A stretch of 64,000 bases of DNA. Origin: Nitrosospira sp. Nsp11. Lineage in GTDB: Bacteria; Pseudomonadota; Gammaproteobacteria; Burkholderiales; Nitrosomonadaceae. The notes below the pieces were generated by a model. It was not told the origin of the DNA. It searched no databases and worked only from the letters and a program-made list of their open reading frames with translations. Shown here piece by piece: positions 44,949 to 53,272 of this stretch. The number at the start of each line of letters is the position of its first letter. Within the stretch, counting starts at the first letter, position 1. The stretch covers positions 163,663-227,662 of the forward strand of contig NZ_FRBV01000004.1 in assembly GCF_900142705.1 (NCBI RefSeq), read 5' to 3'. A program made the translations under genes and the position numbers.

Positions 44949-46088
44949 TTAAAAAAATTTCCAATTCATAACTTGCTTTCCCATCCACAACTCCGCCTGC
45001 AGTTGCATGACATCAGCAAGATTGTGTTCCCGCGCATAGGATTGGCGCAACCAGCTTGTGCCATTGCCTGCTCGTAATATATCCCGAACATGTTCCATTG
45101 CTTCCACCGCGTGCAATTCCCGGGCATGGTCCGCAATGCGCGCCAGCATATCGGTTATGTCTTCACGAATGCTGCGTTGCTCGTGGGTGCGGGGGTCGAT
45201 AAAAACACCTTCGAGTCCAAAACGGCAAGCCTGGAAGCGGTTGAAGGTATAAACCAGATAATCATCCTCTTCCGGAGGCGTGCGCTGCTCCACCATGATG
45301 TAACGGGACATCGCCTGAATATAGCAGGCAATGGCGGCGGCAATTTCAACGGTAAGAGGCGTATCGCATACCCTCACCTCGATAGTGCCGAACTCTGGCT
45401 TGGGGCGGATATCCCAGTAAAAATCCTTCATTGATTCGACCACGCCGGTGCCGGTCATCTTACCGAAAAACCGTTCGAATTCATCCCAGCGCAGTACGAA
45501 TGGGGCACGACCGCTCAACGGGAAGGAAAATACTGAATTCAGGCGTGCCGAAGCGAACCCGGTATCATGCCCCTGCACGAACGGAGAACTGGCCGATAGC
45601 GCGATAAAATGCGGGATGTAGCGCGACAGCATATGCATCAGATGAAGCGCTTCGTCCGGCCCCGGGCAACCGATGTGGACATGCTGCCCGAATATGGTGA
45701 ATTGTTTGGCCAGATAGCCGTACAGCTCGGACAGATGATGGAAACGCGGCGCATCGAAAATCTTCTGCTCGCTCCAGTGCTGGAACGGGTGCGTGCCGCC
45801 GCCCGCAACCGCGACGTTGAGAAAGCGCCCCGCCTCGGATACAACGTCCCGCAAGGCACGCAACTCCTCGACCAGTCCGGTATATTCCTGTTGCACCGAG
45901 GTGTTGATCTCGATCATGCTGCGGGTCATTTCCGGCTTTATTTCGCCGGGATGCGCGCGTTTTTCAACCCGGCGTAATACATCGGGAGCCGAAGAAGCCA
46001 GGTTATAGTCATTGCAGCTGAGCAGTTGCAGCTCCAGTTCCACCCCGATACTCAAGGGTCTGGAGGGCGCGAAGGGCATGAGGCTCAT
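44949..46088 (-). CDS. YbdK-type carboxylate-amine ligase (GCS2 family)
   Basis: A 379-residue ATP-dependent ligase related to plant-type glutamate-cysteine ligase. Family landmarks are PLSIGVELELQLLSCND near residue 10, IEINTSVQQEYTGLVEELRA near 58, VAVAGGGTHPFQHWSEQ near 95 and FTIFGQHVHIGCPGPDEA near 130, followed by ALSASSPFVQGHDTGFAS. Relatives have weak glutamate-cysteine ligase activity; the true substrate is uncertain. Its ATG overlaps the stop of the upstream antiporter gene as ATGA, implying coupled translation. Confidence 0.9.
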   Translation of the reverse strand: MSLMPFAPSRPLSIGVELELQLLSCNDYNLASSAPDVLRRVEKRAHPGEIKPEMTRSMIEINTSVQQEYTGLVEELRALRDVVSEAGRFLNVAVAGGGTHPFQHWSEQKIFDAPRFHHLSELYGYLAKQFTIFGQHVHIGCPGPDEALHLMHMLSRYIPHFIALSASSPFVQGHDTGFASARLNSVFSFPLSGRAPFVLRWDEFERFFGKMTGTGVVESMKDFYWDIRPKPEFGTIEVRVCDTPLTVEIAAAIACYIQAMSRYIMVEQRTPPEEDDYLVYTFNRFQACRFGLEGVFIDPRTHEQRSIREDITDMLARIADHARELHAVEAMEHVRDILRAGNGTSWLRQSYAREHNLADVMQLQAELWMGKQVMNWKFF

Positions 46089-47293
46089 CTTTTTTTCTCC
46101 GGTGTTTCCCCGGCTATTCGCAGGGCCATCTGGACCAGAATGGGGCCGCCAAGCTCAAGTATCACGATACAGCTCATCAGTACCAACCCCAACCCTGAAC
46201 CGAACAGGGGAAAATCCACCGCCGTATCCAATGTAAGAAGCAGCGCAACACTGGACATGGGTATCAGGGCAATCCCCAGGGCCATGGCCTGGCGCAGGCT
46301 GATGCCGCTGTAATGCGCCAATGTCAGTACAGCCAGCAGCTTGGCTGCTGCGCGTGCCGTGATAAGCAGCATGACCAGCAGAAAGCTGTCGCGCAACCCG
46401 CTGAGGTCGGCCGCGAGGCCGTTAGCGATAAACATCAACACGACCAGAACGGCGCCTGCGGAACCGAAGTGAGGCGGGAACGTCCGTGGACGCTGCCGCC
46501 GGTACCGCGTTATAAGGCCGGCAGCAAGCAGGACGAGGATCGGGCTGAGCTTGAGTGTCGAAGCCATGATTGTCGCAAACGCAATCATGCCGAACAGGAC
46601 GAAAGAAAAGGTTTCCTCATGCTGCCCGAGATAATGATGGATTCGTTCGAAGGTAATGCCGAATAACCAGGCCAGTAGCGCAGACCCACCCAGGAGATAG
46701 AGCGGCGCCAATACCGTATGGATGGCGCTGGTGCCGGCCTGGCCATGCATGCCGGCGACGGCCAGTTTGTGGAAGATAACAGCATAAATACAGTTGAGCG
46801 CCGTCATCAGCAGAAGCCGGTCGGTCACCTGACCCTGAGCGCGCGATTCGGTGACTATGCGTATCACGATGGCGGGTGAGGTGGCAATTGCAATGGAAGC
46901 GACAACCACTGCGGCGATATTGGCAACACCAAACCAGGCCAGCATGGAGAAAACAACGGCGAATGTGGCGGTGGATTCAAGCAGGCTTGTGGCGGCAATC
47001 CAGGGATTGGCTTTCAGCCAGCGCAGATTTACTTTGCTGCCCAGCTCGAACAAGAGAATGCCTAACGCCAAATTGACTACCAGCCGCCATTCGGTGGCGG
47101 GCAATGGCGGGATAAAGCCCAGGCCGCCTGGACCCAGCAGTGCGCCGATGCCGATATAGCCTACGATACGCGGCAACCGCAGGTGGCGCACCAGCGTTTC
47201 ACCCACAAGTACGGCGGCAACCAGCGTCAGCGCAAGCCAGAGAGCGGGGCCGACTTCAAGCGGCCAGAAAGGCAGGTATGCGGGCCAGTTCAT
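46085..47293 (-). CDS. CPA2-family cation:proton antiporter (Kef-type membrane domain)
   Basis: A 402-residue membrane protein with about 12-13 helices. It has the Na+/H+ exchanger-type opening RIVGYIGIGALLGPGGLGF near residue 40, LALGILLFELGSKVNL near 72 and ATSPAIVIRIVTESRAQGQV near 138. It ends directly after the membrane domain with no nucleotide-binding RCK/KTN domain, unlike full KefB/KefC. The downstream ligase gene overlaps it by four bases, so function may be linked to a gamma-glutamyl compound, as Kef systems are gated by glutathione. Confidence 0.88.
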   Translation of the reverse strand: MNWPAYLPFWPLEVGPALWLALTLVAAVLVGETLVRHLRLPRIVGYIGIGALLGPGGLGFIPPLPATEWRLVVNLALGILLFELGSKVNLRWLKANPWIAATSLLESTATFAVVFSMLAWFGVANIAAVVVASIAIATSPAIVIRIVTESRAQGQVTDRLLLMTALNCIYAVIFHKLAVAGMHGQAGTSAIHTVLAPLYLLGGSALLAWLFGITFERIHHYLGQHEETFSFVLFGMIAFATIMASTLKLSPILVLLAAGLITRYRRQRPRTFPPHFGSAGAVLVVLMFIANGLAADLSGLRDSFLLVMLLITARAAAKLLAVLTLAHYSGISLRQAMALGIALIPMSSVALLLTLDTAVDFPLFGSGLGLVLMSCIVILELGGPILVQMALRIAGETPEKKR

Positions 47294-47989
47294 GAAACAA
47301 TGCGGAGGAACAGCCGGAATGGCGCTGTTCCGCTAATCGCAAACGTTATTGTCGGATGCATCCGGTCTCCTTAAGGACAATGCGGATGTTCGGTCTGTAC
47401 TTGGGAAACTTTACGGTATCCTCAAGCTGAACCCCGGGATTACAGAAAACGAGCGAGGCTGGTTAGCGAGGGACTGAATAAACTATCTGGAAGAGATGTG
47501 GGTGAATTATAAACCATGAATGCGAAGAGGGAACGCCTGCCGTAATCGGCTGCACGAAAAATCAGTACATGCCGGATTTCGCGAAGGGCGATTTCTTTGC
47601 GCTGGATCAGGATTAAACCCTGCTGAAAAATCAGCGCAGGACTACGTATGGGACTGATGGAAAAGACCAGCTTTCTTCCACATCCTTCGTGAATTCCACA
47701 CACGGCCACGTAGAAAAAGACGCAGGTGCGTCACCCTTCGGCGCGTTTGCTCAGGCAATTGCAGGCGGATAGGACCGCCAAATTTCATTCAGCTTTAAAT
47801 TTCATACCCGCATATTGGGACGGCCGAGGCGAATGGAACGCCATGCAATACCGGTATTCCTTCAGTCAGGTTATGTCGAGGAACTTCACACGTCACTCTG
47901 GTTCATACCGGTAACCCGCTGATTGATAGGCTTGGAACGATTCTTGCTGCTTGCCCTTCACCAGCTGAATTGTTCAGGTTGAATTTTCC
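47294..47989. other. long stretch without a supportable gene
   Basis: About 700 bases upstream of both the minus-strand antiporter and the plus-strand lipoprotein. Frames at 47440-47709 (minus) and 47726-47914 (plus) are short, lack ribosome-binding sites and have no protein-like pattern. No strong promoter or hairpin was found. Confidence 0.45.
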
Positions 47990-48088
47990 ATGAGCAAGAG
48001 AAGCATCACTCCCAAAATTGTTGATTTGGTGAAAATCGCCAACCCCACAAAAACCGGCCGTTTGTATCGCAAACCTGAGAAAGCTTAA
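47990..48088 (+). CDS. possible 32-residue basic peptide upstream of the cardiolipin-synthase-like gene
   Basis: The frame reads MSKRSITPKIVDLVKIANPT and then KTGRLYRKPEKA, ending two bases before the next gene's ATG. It is strongly basic and soluble. No good ribosome-binding site is present. The tight spacing suggests a leader ORF coupled to the next gene, but chance cannot be excluded. Confidence 0.35.
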   Translation: MSKRSITPKIVDLVKIANPTKTGRLYRKPEKA

Positions 48089-48090
48089 TC

Positions 48091-49455
48091 ATGACAGCTC
48101 CAAAATGTGCAGTGAGCCTTTGCATGATCGTGTTGCTGGCTGGTTGCGGCTCCCTTTCAGGTCCAGATAAAACGGCACATGCAAACCGTCCGGTGCAAGT
48201 CGATGGCGCACGCGGTGCGCTCTCTATCCACGAAAGTAAGGCAGTCCTGGCCAATCTCAAAAACGGCAGCCCTCAAACCAATATCTTTACCAGGCACCTT
48301 GCCCAGGCAGAGCAGTTCTCGGGAAGCGCGCTGGTGACGGGCAATAATGTGAAGCTGTTGGTTGACGGGCCCACCACCTACAAATCGATGTATGCGGCAA
48401 TAAAGGGCGCGAAGCATCATATCAACATGGAAACCTACAGCATCGAAGACGACGAGGTTGGCCGTCGCTTCGCTGCTGCATTGATCGAAAAGCAAAAGCA
48501 GGGCGTACAAGTAAACTTCATCTACGACAGTATCGGGTCGGGCAATACACCCGAAGAATTCTTCAAGCCATTGCTGGACAGCGGCGTTAACGTGCTGAAA
48601 TTCAACCCCATCAACCCATTGGCACTTCGAAAGAAATTTGAAGTGGGCCGTGATCATCGCAAGTTGCTCGTGGTTGACGGCCAAGTCGCCTTTGTAGGTG
48701 GCGTCAATATCAGCAGCGTATATTCCAGCGGATCATTCAGGTCAAAACCGCGTACCAGGGATACTCCACCTTGGCGCGATACTCATCTTCGTATCGAAGG
48801 GCCCGTCGTCACTGATTTCCAGAAATTGTTTCTGGCGACCTGGGAAAAACAGAAGGGTAAGCCCCTGGCGTCGAAATCCTTTTTTCCACGGATAGGCAGG
48901 AGGGGTAACGAAGTAGTGCGTGCCATCGGCAGCTCTCCCGATGAGTCTTACAGCCTCATCTACGTTACGCTCTTATCCGCCATAAACAGCGCCGAAACCT
49001 ATGCACATGTCACCACCGCTTATTTTGTGCCTGATCCGGGGTTACTCGCTGCATTGAAGGGCGCAGCGCAGCGTGGCGTCGACGTGCGGTTGCTGTTACC
49101 GGACAAAACCGATTCGAATCTGGTTTTGTACGCCTCGCATGCCTCCTACGACGAACTGCTGAGTGCCGGCGTAAAGATTTACGAGTTGGAGGGCGCTTTA
49201 TTGCACGCCAAGACCGCGCTGATCGATGGCGTCTGGTCTACCATAGGCTCGACTAATCTTGACTGGCTTAGCCTGGAGCACAACCAGGAAATTAATGCGG
49301 TTATCCTTGGTCAAGAGTTTGGTACGCAAATGAAAGCACTGTTCGACGAAGATATTAAATCTTCCCGACTTGTTACATTGGAAAAATGGCGGCAGCGGCC
49401 AATTCTTACGCGCATAAAAGAATTTGGCGCGAGTTTGCTGGCTCGGCAGTTATAG
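48091..49455 (+). CDS. phospholipase D family lipoprotein, cardiolipin-synthase-like
   Basis: A 454-residue protein with a lipoprotein signal (VSLCMIVLLAGCGSLSG, lipobox LAGC with Cys 19). Two HKD catalytic motifs are seen: HRKLLVVDGQVAFVGGVN near residue 190 and HAKTALIDGVWSTIGSTNLD near residue 366. Both are complete (HxK(x)4D). The family joins two phosphatidylglycerols to cardiolipin or hydrolyses phosphodiesters. A lipid anchor instead of N-terminal helices is unusual for classic Cls and would place the catalytic part in the periplasm. A tiny ORF precedes it. Confidence 0.9.
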   Translation: MTAPKCAVSLCMIVLLAGCGSLSGPDKTAHANRPVQVDGARGALSIHESKAVLANLKNGSPQTNIFTRHLAQAEQFSGSALVTGNNVKLLVDGPTTYKSMYAAIKGAKHHINMETYSIEDDEVGRRFAAALIEKQKQGVQVNFIYDSIGSGNTPEEFFKPLLDSGVNVLKFNPINPLALRKKFEVGRDHRKLLVVDGQVAFVGGVNISSVYSSGSFRSKPRTRDTPPWRDTHLRIEGPVVTDFQKLFLATWEKQKGKPLASKSFFPRIGRRGNEVVRAIGSSPDESYSLIYVTLLSAINSAETYAHVTTAYFVPDPGLLAALKGAAQRGVDVRLLLPDKTDSNLVLYASHASYDELLSAGVKIYELEGALLHAKTALIDGVWSTIGSTNLDWLSLEHNQEINAVILGQEFGTQMKALFDEDIKSSRLVTLEKWRQRPILTRIKEFGASLLARQL

Positions 49456-49792
49456 TAAACCGCCTATACACCAATAATGGCCAGGCCCCCATTGTCAAGG
49501 ATGCGACCCTCGGAACTCTGAAATCAGCTAACGGTGGATTATTTTTTATTCTTCGTCATGGAGCTAAGCCCACATCTGTTTCCGTCAGGATTCCATGCTC
49601 CAGCGGTGAAAAGGCGGATGCCAGGGAACAGGAAAAATACAATGCCGTCAGAGCATCCCGATGTTGCGTGCAAAGTAATGATGAGAACGTCTTACTCTCT
49701 CTTTTTCAGGATATCTCGTGGCGAAAGATGAACTTGAAGCTATATTAAGAGTGGATACTCTGATAAGTCCCACATCATTCGAGGAATAAATC
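49456..49792. other. intergenic stretch without a gene
   Basis: About 340 bases. Frames on both strands are short and unconvincing. The region should contain the promoter of the tandem-domain gene that follows. Confidence 0.4.
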
Positions 49793-50698
49793 ATGTCTGA
49801 TCTCAAAACCGTATGGTTCAGCATGCTAACCGATAATTCCGACGACTCTGGTACTGATAGCCCCATCGTCTTGATTATCAATGTAAGAGGCGGCATGTTG
49901 GATGTTTTACACCGGACTTTCCCTGACACGCGCCAGAGCGATCAGGAGCGGGGGCAAGCGAATCTTTATGAGATAACAGAGGATGATTTTGAGCCGCAAG
50001 CTTTTGTCGGGTCCACGGTCGATCCTCAGGACCTGAACGCGTCCTCCATTCGTATCGGCATCCGGGGCAATGACTTATGGCGTCCCAAGAGTGTCTTCAT
50101 CTGGGGGGAACAAAAAGATGGACTCGTCGTTCCGCTTGCTCTGGATACCGAGTTGCGGAGCGGTATCGTCATTGCGGGTCAACTGGCTAATATTGACCTC
50201 AGCACGGACGCGAGCGAAGGAAAGCTTTCCTTCGCGCCCTCGCGTGTGCAACTCGGGACCGCAACGACGGTGATCCGGCGGTTGCTCATGCTTATGACGA
50301 CCGCGGATGTGGATGATGCCGGCACGGATGATGATATCGCGCTTCAGATCACGACCATCGACGGGCGCCTCGTCGTGGACCACGTCTTTCCGGACACGTC
50401 GCAGGCTGATCTGGAAAGAGCGCAAGCGAATCTTTACTACGTGCCGGTCATGATCCCATTCAGCAGGACCGAGCTGAATGCCGATTCGATCCGCTTAAGT
50501 ATAAAGGGCAATGACGCGTGGTTGCCCAATCGTTTATTTCTTTTCGGTCTCAGCGAGGATGAAACGGGCCAGCCGCCTGAATTTGCCGTGCCCCTGGTGC
50601 ATCTCCCCGCGTGGCCCCTGGGTACATTGAGTACCGACGAGGAGGAAGGACAAGGATCGGTTACGTTGCCCTTGCTGGATAATGTTATCTTGCTTTAA
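49793..50698 (+). CDS. protein with two tandem PLAT-like repeats, function unknown
   Basis: A 301-residue protein made of two similar halves. Half one has SGTDSPIVLIINVRGG, RTFPDTRQSDQERGQANLYE and IRIGIRGNDLWRPKSVFIWG. Half two has AGTDDDIALQITTIDG, HVFPDTSQADLERAQANLYY and IRLSIKGNDAWLPNRLFLFG. The order of these elements resembles a PLAT/LH2 beta-sandwich, a lipid- or protein-binding fold, but this is a pattern guess. There is no signal peptide or membrane helix. GAGGAA lies 8 bases before the ATG. Its neighbour upstream is a phospholipase D family enzyme, which would suit a lipid link. Confidence 0.68.
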   Translation: MSDLKTVWFSMLTDNSDDSGTDSPIVLIINVRGGMLDVLHRTFPDTRQSDQERGQANLYEITEDDFEPQAFVGSTVDPQDLNASSIRIGIRGNDLWRPKSVFIWGEQKDGLVVPLALDTELRSGIVIAGQLANIDLSTDASEGKLSFAPSRVQLGTATTVIRRLLMLMTTADVDDAGTDDDIALQITTIDGRLVVDHVFPDTSQADLERAQANLYYVPVMIPFSRTELNADSIRLSIKGNDAWLPNRLFLFGLSEDETGQPPEFAVPLVHLPAWPLGTLSTDEEEGQGSVTLPLLDNVILL

Positions 50699-50757
50699 GG
50701 GGAATGAGATAGCCGATGAAGCGGGGAGCGGGTTAGCGCATTCGTCATAGCACGTTG

Positions 50758-51621
50758 TTACAGTAAGCTGTGCGGGTCGGCTGAAAAGCGCATCGATAAA
50801 TCCACCGCCATTATATCCTTGGTGAGGCTGCCAACGGAAATCCGGTCTACGCCGCTTTCGGCTACCGCCCGGACGTTGTCGAGCGTAATCCCGCCCGATG
50901 CCTCCAGTGTCGCAGCCCGGTTGGTCAACCGCGCGTTCAGGATGACTGCCTCGCATAAAGTGTCGAGGTCAAGGTTATCCAGCAGGATCAGCTTAGCCCC
51001 CGCATTCAACGCGATGCGCAGGTCGTCCAGCGTTTCCACTTCAATTTGAACGAACACCCCTGCCGGGGCAATTCTTTTCGCGGCGCGCAGGGCAGGTTCG
51101 ATTCCCCCCGCAGCGGCGATATGGTTTTCCTTGATGAGTATGCCATCGTATAAACCCAGGCGATGGTTTGCGCCGCCGCCGCATTTGACTGCGTATTTTT
51201 GCGCCAGGCGCAGCCCTGGCAGTGTCTTGCGCGTATCGACGATTATTGCCCCGGTTCCGGCCACTGCGTCTGCATAACGCCTGGTTTGCGTTGCCACGGC
51301 CGACAGCAGTTGCAAAAAATTGAGCGCGGTACGTTCCGCGGTGAGGAGAGCCCGCGCATTGCCTTTTATCTCGCAGAGCTGTTGCTCGGCACCGATCGCT
51401 GCGCCATCTTGTGCAAACCATTGCACTTCGGCTTCGGGCGACAGTTGCCGGAAACATGCGTCAAACCACTGTGCGCCACATAAAACCGCATTCTCGCGGC
51501 TGATGACGGTGGCGATCGCGGTCTTCTCGGCAGGAATGAGGCTTGCAGTAAGGTCGCCCGCGCCGATATCCTCGGCCAGCGCCTCGCGGACGTTTCCTTC
51601 AATTGTAATCGCTAGATCCAT
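50758..51621 (-). CDS. nadC: nicotinate-nucleotide pyrophosphorylase (carboxylating)
   Basis: A 287-residue enzyme converting quinolinate and PRPP to nicotinate mononucleotide in de novo NAD synthesis. Motifs: EDIGAGDLTASLIPA near residue 17, VDTRKTLPGLRLAQKYAVKC near 133, GGANHRLGLYDGILIKENHI near 155 and LEASGGITLDNVRAVAESGV near 243. Length is normal. It is divergent from the GltB-like gene, with a 68-base gap that must hold both promoters. Confidence 0.94.
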   Translation of the reverse strand: MDLAITIEGNVREALAEDIGAGDLTASLIPAEKTAIATVISRENAVLCGAQWFDACFRQLSPEAEVQWFAQDGAAIGAEQQLCEIKGNARALLTAERTALNFLQLLSAVATQTRRYADAVAGTGAIIVDTRKTLPGLRLAQKYAVKCGGGANHRLGLYDGILIKENHIAAAGGIEPALRAAKRIAPAGVFVQIEVETLDDLRIALNAGAKLILLDNLDLDTLCEAVILNARLTNRAATLEASGGITLDNVRAVAESGVDRISVGSLTKDIMAVDLSMRFSADPHSLL

Positions 51622-51689
51622 GAACTCATCGTGGCTTTCTTATGTTATGGAATCGGAGTATTTTAGCTGAATGAGAGGGTGGAGGCAGC

Positions 51690-53165
51690 ATGTCTGATGC
51701 ACTGAAGGTAATCTCCTACGGTTTTGGCTCGATACTTGGCTTGATCGTGATCGCGATCATCGTGTTCCTGTTCATTCAGGATGTGACGCAGAAAAAGCAT
51801 TCCATCCTGCGTAACTACCCCGTCATTGGACACCTGCGATTTTTTCTGGAAAAACAGGGGGAATATTTTCGCCAGTATTTCTTTTCGGGCGACAGGGACG
51901 AGATGCCGTTTAATCGCGCTACGCGAAGCTGGGTATACAAGAATGCGAAGAACGAGGGCGGCATTGTCGGTTTCGGGTCCACCAACGATTTGCGCGAGCC
52001 CGGCTCGATTCTTTTTGTCAATGTCGCTTTTCCGCTGCTGGAAAGCGAGCGCCTGCCGACCCCATCGCTTCTCATCGGCGAGGGCTTTTGCGAGCATCCC
52101 TTTCATGCCAGGTCCATAACCAACATCAGCGGCATGAGCTACGGCGCGATATCGGCGCCTGCGGTGCGTGCGCTGTCGCTCGGTGCGGCGGAGGCCGGAT
52201 GCTGGCTGAATACAGGGGAGGGTGGGCTCTCGCCTTACCACCTGGAGGGCGGCTGTGACGTCGTCATGCAAATAGGCACCGCCCGGTACGGTATCCGCAA
52301 GCAGGACGGCAGCTTCTCGCCCGAGCGGGCAAAGGAACTGGCCAAGGTGGTCAAGGCGTTTGAGATCAAGCTTTCCCAAGGTGCAAAACCTGGCAAGGGC
52401 GGATTGCTTCTCGGCGTGAAGGTGAGCGACGAAATCGCCACTATCCGTGGCATTCCTGCACATCATGATTCGATCAGCCCCAATCGTCACGTCGATATCA
52501 GCAATGTGGACGAGTTGCTGGACAAGATAGCCTACATCCGTGAACTCACCGGACGGCCTGTCGGCATAAAGGCCGCGATCGGCGGTTGGCGCTTTATAAA
52601 TGATCTGTGCGATGCGGTGAACCGTCGCGGTGTCGAATACGCGCCCGATTTTCTCTCGATCGATGGTGGCGAAGGCGGCAGCGGTGCGGCGCCTCAGACT
52701 CTCATCGACCACATGAGCCTGCCCATAGCGGAAGCATTGCCGCGGGTGGTGGATTCGTTGCTGCAATCCGGCTTGAAAAGTCGCATACGCGTCGTCGCGG
52801 CAGGCAAGCTTGTAACGGGGGCGCGGGCAGCCTGGGCGCTGTGCGCTGGAGCGGATTTCGTCAATACCGCGCGAGGTTTCATGTTTTCACTGGGCTGCAT
52901 CCAGGCCATGCGCTGCCATACCAATACCTGCCCTACCGGCATTACCACTCACAACCGGCGTTTGCAGCGTGGGCTGGTGGTAGAGGAGAAATACCTGCGA
53001 GTCGCCAATTATGCAAGAAACATGAATAGTGAAATCGACATGATCTCGTATTCATGCGGGTTGCCCCATGCCCGTCAATTGAGGCGCGAGCATGTGCGTA
53101 TCGTAGAGACAGCAGGCAAAAGCGTGGCGCTCAATATTTTGTATCCCTATCCTGAGGTGAACTGA
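51690..53165 (+). CDS. membrane-anchored FMN-binding glutamate synthase family protein
   Basis: A 491-residue protein with an N-terminal helix (GSILGLIVIAIIVFLFIQ) and the FMN/Fe-S central domain of GltB. Landmarks: MSYGAISAPAVRALSLGA near residue 150, LSIDGGEGGSGAAPQTLIDH near residue 320 and MRCHTNTCPTGITTHNRRLQ near residue 407 with cysteines for an iron-sulfur cluster. The glutaminase domain and the C-terminal GXGXG domain of true glutamate synthase are absent. It may be an electron-transfer or stand-alone amide-independent enzyme; the reaction is unknown. clpB follows after about 100 bases behind its own promoter. Confidence 0.88.
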   Translation: MSDALKVISYGFGSILGLIVIAIIVFLFIQDVTQKKHSILRNYPVIGHLRFFLEKQGEYFRQYFFSGDRDEMPFNRATRSWVYKNAKNEGGIVGFGSTNDLREPGSILFVNVAFPLLESERLPTPSLLIGEGFCEHPFHARSITNISGMSYGAISAPAVRALSLGAAEAGCWLNTGEGGLSPYHLEGGCDVVMQIGTARYGIRKQDGSFSPERAKELAKVVKAFEIKLSQGAKPGKGGLLLGVKVSDEIATIRGIPAHHDSISPNRHVDISNVDELLDKIAYIRELTGRPVGIKAAIGGWRFINDLCDAVNRRGVEYAPDFLSIDGGEGGSGAAPQTLIDHMSLPIAEALPRVVDSLLQSGLKSRIRVVAAGKLVTGARAAWALCAGADFVNTARGFMFSLGCIQAMRCHTNTCPTGITTHNRRLQRGLVVEEKYLRVANYARNMNSEIDMISYSCGLPHARQLRREHVRIVETAGKSVALNILYPYPEVN

Positions 53166-53203
53166 TGTGAATCTGCAAGGCAACATCGGCCCTGAGGTGC
53201 TAT

Positions 53204-53231
53204 CTTGAAATTCGCGACGCGTTCCCACATA
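53204..53231 (+). promoter_or_regulatory. sigma-32 heat-shock promoter of clpB
   Basis: CTTGAAA at 53204-53210 and CCCACATA at 53224-53231 with a 13-base spacer match the RpoH consensus (CTTGAAA, 11-15 bases, CCCCATnT) with one or two differences. It lies 42 bases upstream of the clpB ATG. Confidence 0.75.
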
Positions 53232-53272
53232 TGGAAAAATAAATCATCCATCACTTACCCGAGGATTCTTAC

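Noticed and set aside
47440..47709. 89-codon minus-strand frame in the long intergenic gap
   Set aside because: GTG start without a ribosome-binding site, no family pattern and no sign of coding bias.
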